NCBI GenBank assembly: GCA_033977485.1 | Contig: CM066988.1 | Span: forward strand, 6,365,501 to 6,429,500 | Direction: 5' to 3' | Source of the DNA: Hydrangea macrophylla | Taxonomy: Eukaryota > Streptophyta > Magnoliopsida > Cornales > Hydrangeaceae | DNA length: 64,000 nt | In this document: positions 33,640 to 45,999 of the stretch, piece by piece | How positions within the stretch are numbered: the stretch's first letter is position 1 | Layout of the letters: every line of letters starts with the position of its first letter | Program-made: the position numbers and the translations under genes | Notes under the pieces: generated by a model | Told to the model about the DNA's origin: nothing | Databases searched by the model: none | What the model saw: only the letters and a program-made list of their open reading frames with translations

Positions 33640-35315
33640 CGCTCGTTTGGATCTATAGATGCGTTTTTTGGAACACTATTTTGATTTGCATGTTGATTTT
33701 AGAACTGCTTTCGAAACTGCATCGTCACAGATCTGTTTCTGCAGTGTTATCGCAGCAGTATACAAATCTGTGATTGCATTGGATGCAAGATGGGTTCGAT
33801 CGATCGAATTAGTCTCGATCGATCGAACGCTCTGTACTCGAGCGATCGAACAGGTTTCGATCGATCGAAACCTTCTGTTGTTCGAGCGATCGAATAGAGT
33901 TCGATCGATCGAGACAGACTCTTTGTCAGGATCTTTGTCTCACAGTTTTAAAAGTATTTTGAAATTAAAAGTTTAATTTTAACGTATTCTGCAAAATTTT
34001 TAATCATTCTGTGAAATAGAATGTTCAAGCGATTGAACAGTGTTCAATCGATCGAAGGTTCAAGCGATCGAACGGTCTTCGATCGATCGAACTATGACAG
34101 AGAAGTTAGATGTTGTTTTGAGTTCTAATTCAGTATGTAAAGAGTTTATATACTGTGTGAATCAATTAAGGGTTCCAATAGTTATATTTTGTTATATATA
34201 TGCGTGGATGTGTGTTCAACTAACCTTTTGCAGCAAAAGTTAGTCGCTATCTCCCATGGCGCCAAGAGTATTTAATTTTGTGTTTGAATGTTTTAGATTG
34301 GTGTGTTGTTTTAAGTTTGGTTTGGTTTTAAGGCATATGTAAAGGGCGCTACGACTTCAATCCTACGAAATGGAAAGTCGCACCGGTTTCCCTAGCCTTT
34401 TATTTTGTTGTTGCTATTTCTATTTCTAGATAAATTGTAAGCTTCAAAAGAGGCATAGGTTCAATGTAATAGAATTAGAATATCCATGAAGATGGAGCAA
34501 GGAGCCGTTGTCCATGAAGATGGAGCTGGAGGCGATCAAACCAAAAGCAGGTTCTATGGAGATAGAGCCATGGGAGATAGAGGCATTGTTTGAATGCCTA
34601 TATTTCATTTTAGTTTTTTGTTTTATGTGCTTGTTTAGTGATTGGCGTATAATACATTGTTGCATGCACTTAAAACAAGTTTTCTAAAATAAAATTCAAA
34701 AACCGTTTTCAACACATTAGTAAACATTGGATGTTTATGGGTAGTGTGTGGAAACATTTTTTCAAAAGCAAAATCCTTAATTTACTAAATCTAGTGGGAG
34801 AGGGTCTTATCAAATAACACCCACGATCTTCCATTAACGGTTCATTGTAAGATGAGTAGTGTATTCTGTGTCACCTCGCCAGGGGTGATCATTCCATACG
34901 GAGGGTACACTGCTCATTGGTTACTAGATGTGAACTTCCTATGGATAGGATCAATCAGACGTGTTAGAGGGTGACCACCACACGGAGGCGCTACTTGAGA
35001 CGGTTGTGATTGGATCCTAGTTAATGGTACACACTAGCTAAGCTATGGATAAGGGATCCCACACGGGGCATTATTCAGAAACTTAGAGATCAAATAGGTT
35101 CGGGAGTCATGGCTATTTTGCAAGAGTTGCATAGCGGATAAGTCATGATAAATCGAAAGATCGAACATTGACCACCACACGGAGGCTTTATTCTTTCGTT
35201 TCGATATTCCGGCGACTTTGTTTTTAAATAAGAGTTTTAAGGATTCTTTTATTTCAAACTGTCAAAATCTGATATCCATATTTATTTTGCCTTTTGATTT
35301 TTACAGTAAATCACA

Positions 35316-38300
35316 ATGTCTGGATCTGCATTTAGTCCACTTGCCACCATACTCACTCAAAACAAGTTAACTGGAAATAACTACACTGAATGGAAACGTA
35401 ACCTTGACATCGTTTTAACTGCGGAGGATCACATATATGTCCTCACCACCCCAAGCCCCGAAGAACCCGCTGTAAATGCTTCGGCTGCTGCTAGACGCGA
35501 GTTCGATAAATGGAAAAAGTCGAATGGGATGGCTCGTTGTTACATATTGGCTTCTATGGCTAATGTGTTACAACACCAATACCAGTCGAACAATTCCGCC
35601 AGTGACATTATCGAATCCCTGAAAAAGATGTTTGGGGAGCATGGCAGGCCTGCCAGACAGGTAGCTATGCAGAAGATAATGAGTGCTAAGATGTCGGAAG
35701 GGACTCCAGTCAAAGAACATGTTTTGAAAATGATTGGTTATTTAAACGAGCTGGAGACCCTAGGTGCCAACATCGATGCACAGACCCAAGTTGATATGAT
35801 CCTCAATACGCTGTCGCCATCATTCGCTCAATTTAAACTGAATTATAATATGAATAAAATGGATTTTTCAATGAGCGAATTGATGAGCTCTTTATTGGCA
35901 GCGGAAGGGGTGATCAAACCTGGGGGCAGCGTTTTAAACGTTGAGAAAAGCGCTTCCTCTTCCCGATCTATGCCGAAAGGAAAGAAAGGGAAGAAGAAGG
36001 CTGGCACTGGTGGTTCAAGTGTTGGACCGGTCCCTAAGATTGCAAAATCTAAGGGAAAAGGTAAGGGCAAAGGGAAGGTGGGTGGCCAAGGCAAAGGAAA
36101 GTGTTTCCAATGCGGTGAGAAAGGCCACTGGAAGAGGAACTGTCCAGAATTCTTAGCTACAAGAGTTCAAGGTATGATTGAATCACATGTGATTGAAGTA
36201 AGTTTTATAACGGATGCTTCAAACACTTGGTGCATTGATTCAGGTGCGACTAACCATATCTGTAATTCATTGCAGGGGTTCAGATCAACCAGGAGGTGCA
36301 GTGATGGGGAAATCGTACTTACTCTAGGTTCTAGCGCAACCGTTTCTGCGGTTGCTATAGGAGTCGTAGTTTTAGAATTTCTAGACAATAAAATTTTGAT
36401 TTTATCAGATGTACTTTACGTCCCTTCAATGAGACGTAATTTAATTTCAGTTTCTAATTTATCGAATAATGGTTATTCTTTTCATTTTGGAACTGAAGTT
36501 GTGATTAAAAGAAATAGTTCTTTTATATGTTCTGGTGTTAAATCAAATGGTTTGTATGTGATTACTCCCAATATTTCTAAAGACTCTTGCATGGAACTTA
36601 ATAACTCAGTGGTTACTGTACCATCTAAAAGAAAGGAACCTTCCACTAATCCAACAAGGCTTTGGCATATGAGGCTTGGCCATATCAATCTCAATAGGAT
36701 TGGCAGACTAGTCAAAGAAGGGGTCTTAGGCGATTTGGTTCTCGAACCAATAGAAGTCTGCGAGTCTTGTTTAGAGGGTAAGATGACCAAAAGGCCCTTT
36801 CCTGCAAAGGGCAATAGAACCAATGCATTGTTGGAATTAGTTCATACTGATGTGTGTGGACCAATAAATATTAGAGCAAGGGGTGGTTATGAGTATTTCA
36901 TAACATTTACTGATGACCACTCTAGGTATGGATATGTGTACCTAATGCAGCACAAGTCTGAAGCCTTTGAAAAGTTCAAAGAGTTTAGGGCTGAAGTGGA
37001 GAAGCAATTGGGCACACATATCAAGGCCATTCGATCTGATCGAGGTGGCGAGTACCTCTCTAATGAATTTATTGATCACCTAGTACAGAATGGGATTCTG
37101 TCACAGTTGACTGCACCTGGCACGCCTCAGCAAAACGGTGTAGCGGAGAGAAGGAATCGGACTCTTTTAGACATGACTAGGTCAATGATGAGTTATTCTG
37201 AGTTACCTTTATTTCTTTGGGGTTATGCTTTGGAAACCGCTGCTTACATACTAAATCTAGTACCAAGCAAATCTGTTCCCAGGACACCACGAGAGATGTG
37301 GATTGGGCGCAAGCCTTCTTTGCAACATCTCCGGATATGGGGATGTCCGGCACATGTGCTAAAAGGAAAGATGAGCAAATTGGATTCTAGATCGGAAGTA
37401 TGTTACTTTGTGGGTTATCCAAAGGGTACTTATGGATGGTATTTTTATGATCCAAGGGAACAGAAAGTGTTTGTTAGTACAAATGCTGTTTTCTTAGAGG
37501 ATGATTATATCATGAGCCATAAACCTAAGGGAAGGATAGATCTTAGAGAGATAGAAGGAGAGCCCTCAGTCCAACCCGCAGTTGATAACGATGAAAATCA
37601 AGAAAATACCACTTCTTCACCCATTTCCGCACCAGTACCTCGTCGTAGTGGGAGGATTATCAGCCAGCCTGATAGATACATGTTCTTAGGAGAAGTTTTT
37701 GAAGCTGTCTCCATAGAATCTGAATCTGATCCTGCCACATACGAAGAGGCAATGGCTGATGTAGACTCGGCTCATTGGATTAAAGCTATGAAGACTGAAT
37801 TGGAATCTATGGATTCAAATCAGGTCTGGGATCTTGTAGAACTTCTAGCCAATATTAAACCCATTGGCTGCAAGTGGGTCTATAAGAGGAAAAGAGGATC
37901 TGATGGAAAGGTTGAGACCTTTAAGGCAAGGCTTGTGGCGAAAGGCTATACTCAGAGGGAGGGCATTGACTATGAGGAAACCTTCTCGCCGGTAGCCATG
38001 CTCAAGTCCATCAGAATACTCTTATCTATTGCTGCATGCCTAGATTTTGAGATCTGGCAGATGGACGTCAAGACTGCATTCTTGAATGGCAATCTTGAGG
38101 AGGACATCTATATGCAACAACCAGAAGGGTTCATAGCTGGTCGGAAAGGTAACTTGGTATGCAAGTTGCAAAAGTCCATTTATGGGCTTAAGCAGGCATC
38201 CAGAAGTTGGAACATACGATTTGACCAAGCGGTCAAATCGTTTGGTTTCATACAGAATCTGGATGAACCTTGTGTATACAAGAAGAGTGAAGGGAAAGTG

Positions 38301-39305
38301 GTGGCTTTTCTTGTGCTTTACGTTGACGACATTCTACTCATTGGAAGTGATGTAGCGGCATTGTCAACGGTCAAGGTTTGGCTAGCTAGTACTTTCGATA
38401 TGAAGGATCTAGGAGAGGCGAGCTATATTCTTGGGATAAAGCTCTTTCGGGATCGCAAGCGAAAGATAATGGGATTATCTCAAGCTGGTTATATCGATAA
38501 GGTGCTAACTAGGTTTTCAATGGATAATTCGAAGAAAGGTTTGTTACCTTTCAGGCATGGTTTAGCGTTCTCCAAGGACCAGTGTCCAAAGACACAGGAG
38601 GAGAGGAATCGCATGACAGGAGTTCCCTATGCTTCTGCAGTGGGAAGTCTCATGTATGCGATGTTATGCACTAGACCAGATATCTGCTTTGCCGTTGGCA
38701 TGGTTAGCAGATATCAGTCGAATCCGGGTCCAGAGCACTGGACAGCCGTTAAGCACATTCTTAAGTACTTGAGAAGAACTAAAGATTACATGCTTATGTA
38801 CGGTGGTAGTGAGTTAATTCCAGTAGGATACACTGACTCGGACTTTATGTCAGATAAAGATTCGAGAAAGTCGACATCCGGACATCTCTTTACCTTGGGA
38901 GGTGGTGCTGTCAGTTGGAGGAGCATTAAGCAGAAATGCATTGCAGACTCAACTACAGAAGCTGAGTATGTGGCTGCTTGTGAAGCCGCAAAGGAAGCTG
39001 TTTGGCTCAAGAAGTTCCTTATGGAACTCGAGGTGGTACCAGCGTCGCTGTCACCTATTACGCTATACTGCGATAATAGTGGGGCAGTGGCTCAGTCCAA
39101 GGAGCCAAGGAACCACGGAAAGGGAAAGCACGTAGAGCGGAAATATCATCTTATCCGAGATATTGTTCAACGTGGAGATGTGACTGTCACCAAGATTGCC
39201 ACAGCTGACAATCTTGCTGATCCGTTTACAAAGGCCTTGCCACAAAAGGTCTTTGATCGTCATCTAGATAGTCTAGGTCTTAGATGTAGTTCTGAATGGT
39301 TATGA
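35316..39305 (+). CDS. Copia gag-pol polyprotein, copy 2 (intact)
   Basis: 1,329 residues, uninterrupted, same domain order and motifs as copy 1. It differs at only five residues that I can find: Val for Ala in the gag N-terminal EEPA.NAS segment, Met for Ile in QVA.QKI, Leu for Pro in VEL.ANIK, Glu for Lys in QQP.GFIAG, and Arg for His in EERN.MTG. The Glu at QQPEGF is the usual copia residue, so copy 2 may be closer to the active consensus here, while the Leu in VELLANIK may be a private change. It would supply the same protease, integrase, RT and RNase H activities. Confidence 0.97.
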   Translation: MSGSAFSPLATILTQNKLTGNNYTEWKRNLDIVLTAEDHIYVLTTPSPEEPAVNASAAARREFDKWKKSNGMARCYILASMANVLQHQYQSNNSASDIIESLKKMFGEHGRPARQVAMQKIMSAKMSEGTPVKEHVLKMIGYLNELETLGANIDAQTQVDMILNTLSPSFAQFKLNYNMNKMDFSMSELMSSLLAAEGVIKPGGSVLNVEKSASSSRSMPKGKKGKKKAGTGGSSVGPVPKIAKSKGKGKGKGKVGGQGKGKCFQCGEKGHWKRNCPEFLATRVQGMIESHVIEVSFITDASNTWCIDSGATNHICNSLQGFRSTRRCSDGEIVLTLGSSATVSAVAIGVVVLEFLDNKILILSDVLYVPSMRRNLISVSNLSNNGYSFHFGTEVVIKRNSSFICSGVKSNGLYVITPNISKDSCMELNNSVVTVPSKRKEPSTNPTRLWHMRLGHINLNRIGRLVKEGVLGDLVLEPIEVCESCLEGKMTKRPFPAKGNRTNALLELVHTDVCGPINIRARGGYEYFITFTDDHSRYGYVYLMQHKSEAFEKFKEFRAEVEKQLGTHIKAIRSDRGGEYLSNEFIDHLVQNGILSQLTAPGTPQQNGVAERRNRTLLDMTRSMMSYSELPLFLWGYALETAAYILNLVPSKSVPRTPREMWIGRKPSLQHLRIWGCPAHVLKGKMSKLDSRSEVCYFVGYPKGTYGWYFYDPREQKVFVSTNAVFLEDDYIMSHKPKGRIDLREIEGEPSVQPAVDNDENQENTTSSPISAPVPRRSGRIISQPDRYMFLGEVFEAVSIESESDPATYEEAMADVDSAHWIKAMKTELESMDSNQVWDLVELLANIKPIGCKWVYKRKRGSDGKVETFKARLVAKGYTQREGIDYEETFSPVAMLKSIRILLSIAACLDFEIWQMDVKTAFLNGNLEEDIYMQQPEGFIAGRKGNLVCKLQKSIYGLKQASRSWNIRFDQAVKSFGFIQNLDEPCVYKKSEGKVVAFLVLYVDDILLIGSDVAALSTVKVWLASTFDMKDLGEASYILGIKLFRDRKRKIMGLSQAGYIDKVLTRFSMDNSKKGLLPFRHGLAFSKDQCPKTQEERNRMTGVPYASAVGSLMYAMLCTRPDICFAVGMVSRYQSNPGPEHWTAVKHILKYLRRTKDYMLMYGGSELIPVGYTDSDFMSDKDSRKSTSGHLFTLGGGAVSWRSIKQKCIADSTTEAEYVAACEAAKEAVWLKKFLMELEVVPASLSPITLYCDNSGAVAQSKEPRNHGKGKHVERKYHLIRDIVQRGDVTVTKIATADNLADPFTKALPQKVFDRHLDSLGLRCSSEWL

Positions 39306-39320
39306 GTGCAAGTGGGAGTT

Positions 39321-40813
39321 TGTTGGGTTTGTGCCCTCAAACCATTACTTTATGTATGAGACATTGACATTTTAATATATGGATATCAGCTTTACATTTC
39401 ATTGTGTATGTTCTTTTCATGAGATGATTGTTAATCCTTAAGTATTATAGTAAGTAATTCGTGTGTGTATGAGATGCACACAAGTGAGATACGAATTACT
39501 ATTCTTTAATACTTAGAATGTGTCACAGTGGATGATGAGACTGGATACCTCATCAAGTCTACACTGTAGCATAATTAACTACCATTGGATGGAGTGATTA
39601 ATCTCAATCACTAGAGTGTATCTCTTAGTTGATATGCTAGTGCTTATAGTGCATTGACGGACCTGAGTTTCCTATTGACGCTTAAGACTGTCAAACAGTC
39701 AATAGGAACTCATAACTTGTATAAGGTACGTGTTCTCAATCTTGAGACGATTATGAACACAGACTGTGGATATGACTGCTTTGACTTACCAATCAGTGAG
39801 GTCTATAAAAGATCAACACCTGGGTATCTTGGGTATGTCATGTTCATAGGGTTGTGAACATATATTGTCAAGATAGAATCTACCCTCTGTTTCAGAGTAA
39901 GCATTCCCTTGAGAATGTCACCAAGTCGATTACTGAGTACTGCAGTCTTGTTGATAAGAGTTATCAACATGTTTGGTAATCATGAGAGGTGAATGGGACT
40001 CAAGGAATACAAAAAGTAATCATGATTCAGGTTGACAGTAACAGTTATCCGATTACCTGAACATGATTACGAATGCTGACGGTAGAGGGACATTAGTACA
40101 CCATACAAGTCTAGTTATCGCTTCGGATATGTTCTTTTGCGTTGGAGTTCAGTTATCGTTTTATAGTGGAATAAACTTTAACTGACCAGTTAGTTAGTTT
40201 GCTGATCAAAGAGTTTGGTCATGGTAATTAACAAACTGGTCTGAGCCAACAATAAAGAGCCTAGGAGGTCCCACTCTTAGCTCCGCTAGGATGCTTGGAA
40301 AGACGCTTGAGGAAACTGTCCTGACAGGTTCGATCGATTGAAGATAGTTCGATCGATCGAAGGCATCAGGTTCGATCGATCGAGAAAGGTTCGATCGATC
40401 GAATGTTCGATCGATCGAAGTCCTTCGATCGATCGAAGGTTAGGTCGGTTCTGGGAATCTATAAATAGGGCAGCTGTGTTCTGGAAAAAGTTGTTCGTCG
40501 TTTTGAACGTCAGAAGCTGCAGAAACTATTTTGGAGTCCCAAAACCTTCTCTATCCTCTCCATTAGGGTTCCCACCAACCCTAGTCTTTCTGGCAGGCAT
40601 CCGCAGGAGTCATAAGGGTGAAGATCATCTAGTGGAGGCTGCTGGAAGTTGAAGATCAGAATTGGGTTCAAGACACTAAGGTATAACTCGTGTCCCCTCT
40701 TGTGCGTATCTGTAGAATTGACGAGTAGTAGATCCGGGCATGCCAATAAAGTTTCATAACTTGATTTTTCCGCTGCGCGTTTAAACTTTCCATTTAAACC
40801 TGTAATTCCAACA
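39321..40813 (+). repeat. Copia LTR, third copy
   Basis: 1,493 bp, ends CCAACA, followed by GTTAT. Private changes CAGCTGTGTTC near 40475 and AAACTATTTTGG near 40525. Confidence 0.95.
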
Positions 40814-40818
40814 GTTAT

Positions 40819-42081
40819 TACCTAAATGCAGCCTAATTAAATTAACTAAATTAATCCAAAGCATAATTAAAGCAATTTAAACTAACAAGTTACGAAAGTG
40901 TTAGGATTATGTGAATCCACACAAATGCATCCTAAACAATCCAAAACAAGCCTCCTTAAGTGTAAGTTTCATTAAAGTTGTAAAACACCCTATAGTCGAC
41001 ATAAAGATGTGAAACGACTTCAATTAGTCCTTTTTATCAAGTCCGGGCAGAATGTTTATGAGTACAAATCATTAATTTTATCCAACAAAACATTTAAAGA
41101 AATCGATAGATGAGGTGTCGATTATATCTATGAGAGGTATTCAAAAAACCCTAATTGAAATCCAAGTTAAAATCTCCAATATCAAGTTAAATAACATTAT
41201 TCATATCAGAAATTTTGAGACCAGTAAATCTCGACTTGGATCACAAATAAAATTTTGAATTATAAGGTTGCCCGATTAAGAACATACATGGAAGTTGATT
41301 TTATTAATGCTTCATTACAAAATCCTAACTAAAATCTACTCTAACATACTAATATTGAAATCAAAGCAATATAATGAAGTAAACATATTAATTAAACTAA
41401 AACCATATAAATAAAGAGAAGGAACAATAGAACCTGAATTAAATCGCACCTTGGAATTGAAATCGCAAAGAAAAGTTGATTTTTACTTCAATACATTCAT
41501 AAATCCTAGCTATGGTGTATACAAGAGAAAGAGAGGGAGGAAACTAATTTTATCTACCCTACTCCTAAACTATCCTAACCCTAAAATGTAATGAAAGTTG
41601 CTGATTTTCATTCATAAACATGTAAATATAAGTAGTAGATGGGTTGGGCTTTTAATTTTCGCACTGGGCTTTTCGCTGCTTTTGATAGCTTCGCACACCG
41701 ATGGAGAATTGGCATATCTCTTTGCTTGGACCTCGAATTGGCTCACGGTTTGCGGCCACGCGTCTGTAACTTGTCGAACTACAACTTCTATCTCTTGAAT
41801 AATTTCAAAATTCCAAGTTTGTCAATGCCAAAAATGTTATTTTCCCAACTGCTGCTGTTATTTACCTACTTATTTCTTATTTTTCTTGCAATATTTCAAC
41901 TCCATTTTTTTCGAAGCATGATATAACCTGTAAAAACACATAAATACACGTATTTTAATACTAACACTGTAAAATCATATTATTCTCAAAACACGTGTAA
42001 AACTAGAGATTTTGGGGACTAAAATACGAACGAATAACCATAAAATGTGCTATGAATATGCAATATTTAGATCTAATCACA
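40819..42081 (-). repeat. 3' LTR of the non-autonomous element, main part
   Basis: Matches 46170-47435 over nearly its whole length. It starts TGTGATTAGATC (minus strand) at 42081 after a G-run. The last 184 bases of this LTR are at 24768-24951, separated by the copia array. Total length is 1,447 against 1,436 for the other LTR. Confidence 0.85.
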
Positions 42082-42089
42082 CCCCCCAA
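42082..42089 (-). promoter_or_regulatory. Polypurine tract of the non-autonomous element
   Basis: The minus strand reads GTTGGGGGG directly before the LTR start TGTGATTAG. Confidence 0.65.
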
Positions 42090-44167
42090 CTAGCTCATTG
42101 CTAGTCCCTATAAATGAGGTGCACTAATGCAAGGAAACTCTATAAAACTAAAAAATCTAAAAACATACATGAAAGCAACAAAAATTCTAACTCACTTTTG
42201 CAGGAATTGCGAGTGCATTTAGCGCATGCAACAAGCCACTAAACCCCTAGGTTCCCCCTAGTGGACGAGTGTTGTCTCGTGAGGGTTTGCAGTGAATCTA
42301 CCCACGAAATTCATGTTTATGGTATGTATTCAAATATTTTCAAGAATTTTTTCCTCTGTTATTTAGCAATGTGGTTAAGCTTAACAATATCATGAAACTC
42401 TCTCGTATGTCGTAGCCATGCAACACACACATTACAGTTAATCTACTATTAAAGTTATTAGAATGTTTCATACCTATTAATCTTCAAGTGTGTGTTTGTA
42501 AATGGACAACCAAAATACAAACTTTAGCTCGCAGAATGTAAGACACTATCAAGGAGTTCATTTTGACTCAACTCTCACTATGATTACACTCGAAAGATGA
42601 GAAATCACTCCGAATAAGGTGTATTTATTATCCCTCATGATATGGAAGCTATAGAGAGTAAATTCAATGGAACCAATGCTTCAAATATCTAAACTGAAAA
42701 ACAGACAATTTTAGGTGCACAAGTCTCATGAATGGATACCTCACACTAAAAGAGCGAAATACCATGGAGAACTCTCTCATTACTTTAATTTCAATTCAAA
42801 TTTACCTAGAATCATTAGGACTTTGAAAAAAAAAGTGTTCGATTAAGAAGAAAGAGGCTCATGGCTTTCAATTGGGTCAAAGGATGTGATTGGAATGTCT
42901 ATTACAACTTTTCAAACTTCCCCACATCTCCAATCTCTCTCCCTTCTTTTCTTTTCTTTTCTTTTTTTTTCTCTTTTTTTTCTTTTTATTATTAATTTTT
43001 TTTCCTTTTCTAACTATTGGTATTTTTTTTTGTCAACTTTCCCTTATTCACACTAATACTTTTATTGTCAATGCAACACATCCCAGTCACTCCTAGGTAA
43101 AAAAAAAAAAAAAAGTAGCTCAAACTTATAATTTGGAGTTAAACATAGATTTTAGGATTGTAATAATGAGGCAATTATGATATGCTCAAGAGGTAAAGTA
43201 AAGGAATAGCATAGAGGTAGGCTAAGGTTGTATTATACGTGTATGGTCAAAAGATGGCTTAAATCATCTTCTAAGTTCATTGGATTATTCATTTAAGCAA
43301 ATTAAGAGCTCTATATTTTAGTAAATCCTTAACGTTCTCTTCTATTGATCAGTCAAAATGAAGAAGAAAAATGAGACTTTCAACGAGATAAAACGCTTTT
43401 CAAAAGTACGAATTTATGCATAAAACTCTCTAAACAAAAAGATAGGTTCAAAAGCTCACTTGGGATCTTTAGTCTCCACTAACATCTATCAACATATCTA
43501 AGTTATGCTTACTAATCCATTTTAGTCAAGTATAGGTTGTCACACATACTCAAGGTGTTTGAAGATTAAAAAGTATAAAACATACTATAACGTGATAGTA
43601 AACAAACTACCATTATGTGCATCACACACTAATGACACAGAAAATGACATAAAGGCATCACAACTAATTACATTAACTAAAAGAGATACAAGAATCATGT
43701 TATTTTATTCAAAAAAATTTAAATTTTTTGTAATTTTCGTTTACTTTACTTTAATTACTTTTATTTGTTTTATTTTATTTTGCTTTATTTTACTGAGTTC
43801 ATGTAGCTAAGCACATGTATATGACATTAAGGCACTAAAAGAAATAAATGAGACATGTAATGACTCACTTCCCCCAATTAAAACTAAACATTGTCCTCAA
43901 TGTTCCAAAATAATCACCTGGACATATAAAATAAGGCGAGAAAATGAAGGATGTTACCTCAAGTTGTTAATATCCAAAAAAAAAATTTATTTTAGTTAAT
44001 TGCAAAATTGTTAGTAGCAACAAGGAAAATTAGAGAATATGATACAACTACTCAGTAAATAAATTCAGTTAATCAAGATATTTATTATAAAGTAATAACC
44101 GAAACTTTTGAGGATTCTCCCAATGAAATAACTTAGCAGTAACAAGAATGTGGGGATCCTCATAAAA
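42090..44167. other. Non-coding 3' internal region of the non-autonomous element
   Basis: AT-rich, with long T runs at 42940-43030 and an A run at 43100-43115. A block near 43438-43490 resembles 17120-17175 of the Athila-type host element. No coding capacity is seen. Confidence 0.5.
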
Positions 44168-44545
44168 TTACAACTCACCCCAACAAATATCAGGCTCAAG
44201 GTCATAGAAGATGATGTAAAATCTGTGGCCTCCAAATTTGTTAGAAATAGTTATAAGAGGAATGCCACCATTTTTAGAAATTATACACAAGAAGGGATCT
44301 TTGGTGTTGGTATTTCCTATTACGGCCTCTATTTTAGCACTAAAAATAGGTGGAGGCCATGGTTCAATAAGGGAGGAAATATCTAAGTGATGTTCTAATG
44401 AAACTTCATTAGCCTCCTCTTGTACTAGAACAAAATCTATTGAAATCTTATCGTAAGAATTAGATTTCTGTTCGATGTACGTAGTTTGGGATGGGACTTG
44501 GATAAAGATTTGGGCCTCTATGTCACCTCCACAAAAGAAGGTCAA
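44168..44545 (-). pseudogene. ORF ending LEPDICWGEL in the non-autonomous element
   Basis: About 125 residues on the minus strand. The C-terminal half (PPPIFSAKIEAVIGNTNTKD, then GGHRFYIIFYDLEPDICWGEL) looks like a compact folded domain. The N-terminal half is acidic. It is the last of a set of same-strand ORF pieces (45790 to 44168) that may once have formed one protein. I do not recognise the family. It has no similarity by eye to gag, protease, RT or integrase. Confidence 0.35.
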
Positions 44546-44589
44546 GCAGTCTAGAAAATTACTAGCTTCTTGTTGAAGTTTAAGATCAT

Positions 44590-45062
44590 TTAATGTGGGC
44601 TCAACTTAGTCTAAATAATCTCTCAAAGATTTTTCAACTTCACAAAGTGATGGAATGTATGTGTTAATTTTTTCAAAATCATCTTTCATAACACACTCTA
44701 ATTCACTTAATTGCTTAATTGGAATGGGGGACACAGGTGATTCTAGTTCGAGATGAGATATTTGGTTGAAAGGGGAAGAAGGGTGATATGTGAATGTGTG
44801 ACATGACCTCTTCGCTGGGAAGAGACAATAGCTCATGAATATCAGAAGAATCCACATCGGATGTAGACTCTTCAATTAAATCATTCTTATGGTCACTATC
44901 TAAAATAGGCTGCGAGTCTATAGAGGACTCCTCCATTTTCAAATACGCACAATCACCTAAACTTTCATTATTTTTTAAGTCTTCGTTCTCATTCTCGTAA
45001 TTCTCCTCACTATATGCATCATCAATTGGGGTGCTTTTAGTAAAGCTATCACGCAATTTCAA
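44590..45062 (-). pseudogene. Acidic ORF pieces in the non-autonomous element
   Basis: Minus-strand pieces such as DAYSEENYENENEDLKNNES and EESTSDVDSSDIHELLSLPS, then in the next frame LESPVSPIPIKQLSELECVM. Rich in Glu, Asp and Ser, probably disordered. They sit between the Tyr/Gln-rich ORF and the LEPDICWGEL ORF and overlap in two frames, so a small indel has split them. No recognised domain. Confidence 0.35.
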
Positions 45063-45249
45063 CCAGTGAATGAGTGAGTTGATTTCTGGGGGAATATATT
45101 TGGGAGATGATGGTTCAACAACCGTAAGCGTAGTGTCTAGACATCTGGGTTGTAGAGTTGAGGAATTGGGGTAGTCTTCTATGTTTGGCTAGTGATTTCT
45201 AGTTTGGAAATAGTTTCTTCAAATTTATTAATTGAATTAGTCAACTCAA

Positions 45250-45790
45250 TCATTTTTTTAACATTTCAAACATTAATTGTTGCCTACCAATATCCTCAAC
45301 TTCACAAGTCTCGTCATTATAACTATATGTCCTACCTCCCCGTTGTTCTTGGTAGTAATCCTCATTCCCTTGTGGTTGATAAAGCTCTTCAGGAGTAGGT
45401 TCTTGATATGTTTGGTAATATTGGGGACAACTACTATTTTCATCACTATTATACTAATTATTTCCCCATTTTGGTTGATAGATCTCCCCAAGAGGAAGTT
45501 CTGGGATAGGCAGGCTATTACTTTCTTGTGCATCTCTAATTTCCACATATCTATTAATTGAGGCAGCTAGTTGATTTGTTTTATTTTTAAATTCAAGCAT
45601 AAGTTGATACTTGCTACTAAACTCAATATCCTCTACCCATTGTTCTTGTTGTTGGTAGCACTCTCTAGAAGGATATGTTTGATAATACAGAACATAGGAG
45701 GGTGCTTGCCAACTTTGGTGATTATTGTCCTTCATAGGTGTACCCATTCGTAGTGTGTGGTGTGTATGTGGGATAATACTGATAAGACAT
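45250..45790 (-). pseudogene. Tyr/Gln-rich ORF of the non-autonomous element (first gene after PBS)
   Basis: The ATG at 45788-45790 opens MSYQYYPTYTPHTTNGYTYE. After a frame change near 45730 the reading continues through SYVLYYQTYPSRECYQQQEQ, a helical segment (YQLMLEFKNKTNQLAASINR), then an in-frame TAG at 45454-45456, then YYQTYQEPTPEELYQPQG and DEDIGRQQ-like acidic sequence to the stop at 45250. Repeated YYQTY and ELYQP-type motifs suggest an internally repetitive, disordered protein followed by a short coiled coil. It occupies the gag position. Whether it can form particles or bind RNA is unknown. Confidence 0.5.
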
Positions 45791-45973
45791 GATACCACAA
45801 AATATTTAATAGGAATGAAACACAATCTTGAAGAGAAAAATTCAAAAAAATTTATTTTATTTTTATTTTTATTTTGTATTAAATTTTTATCTTATTTTAT
45901 TTTTTAATTTTAATTAATTTTTTTTAAAGAGAAAAGAAAATGAAGTAACCTAGTAAAAACTTAATCTAATTGT

Positions 45974-45996
45974 CTTCCCCGGCAACGGCGCCAAAA
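45974..45996 (-). promoter_or_regulatory. Primer binding site of the non-autonomous element
   Basis: Minus-strand TTTGGCGCCGTTGCCGGGGAA, four bases after the LTR end TCGTGTCA, is the PBS type found in Athila and related elements. Confidence 0.8.
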
Positions 45997-45999
45997 ACT

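Larger units (their letters stand above)
24952..40813 (+). mobile_element. Ty1/copia tandem array: LTR-internal-LTR-internal-LTR
   Basis: Three LTRs (24952-26433, 32131-33623, 39321-40813) share two internal regions of exactly 5,697 bp each. The whole is flanked by one GTTAT target duplication (24947-24951 and 40814-40818), so it entered as one insertion or grew afterwards by unequal recombination between LTRs. Both polyproteins are open from end to end and differ at five residues. LTRs start TGTTGGG and end CCAACA. Long LTRs (1.5 kb) and RT/RNase H motifs suggest the Tork/Angela side of copia; this is an inference. Confidence 0.95.

Noticed and set aside
42890..43096. Phe/Leu-rich frame suggesting a membrane protein
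   Set aside because: It is a translation of a T-rich low-complexity stretch in the 3' region of a retroelement.
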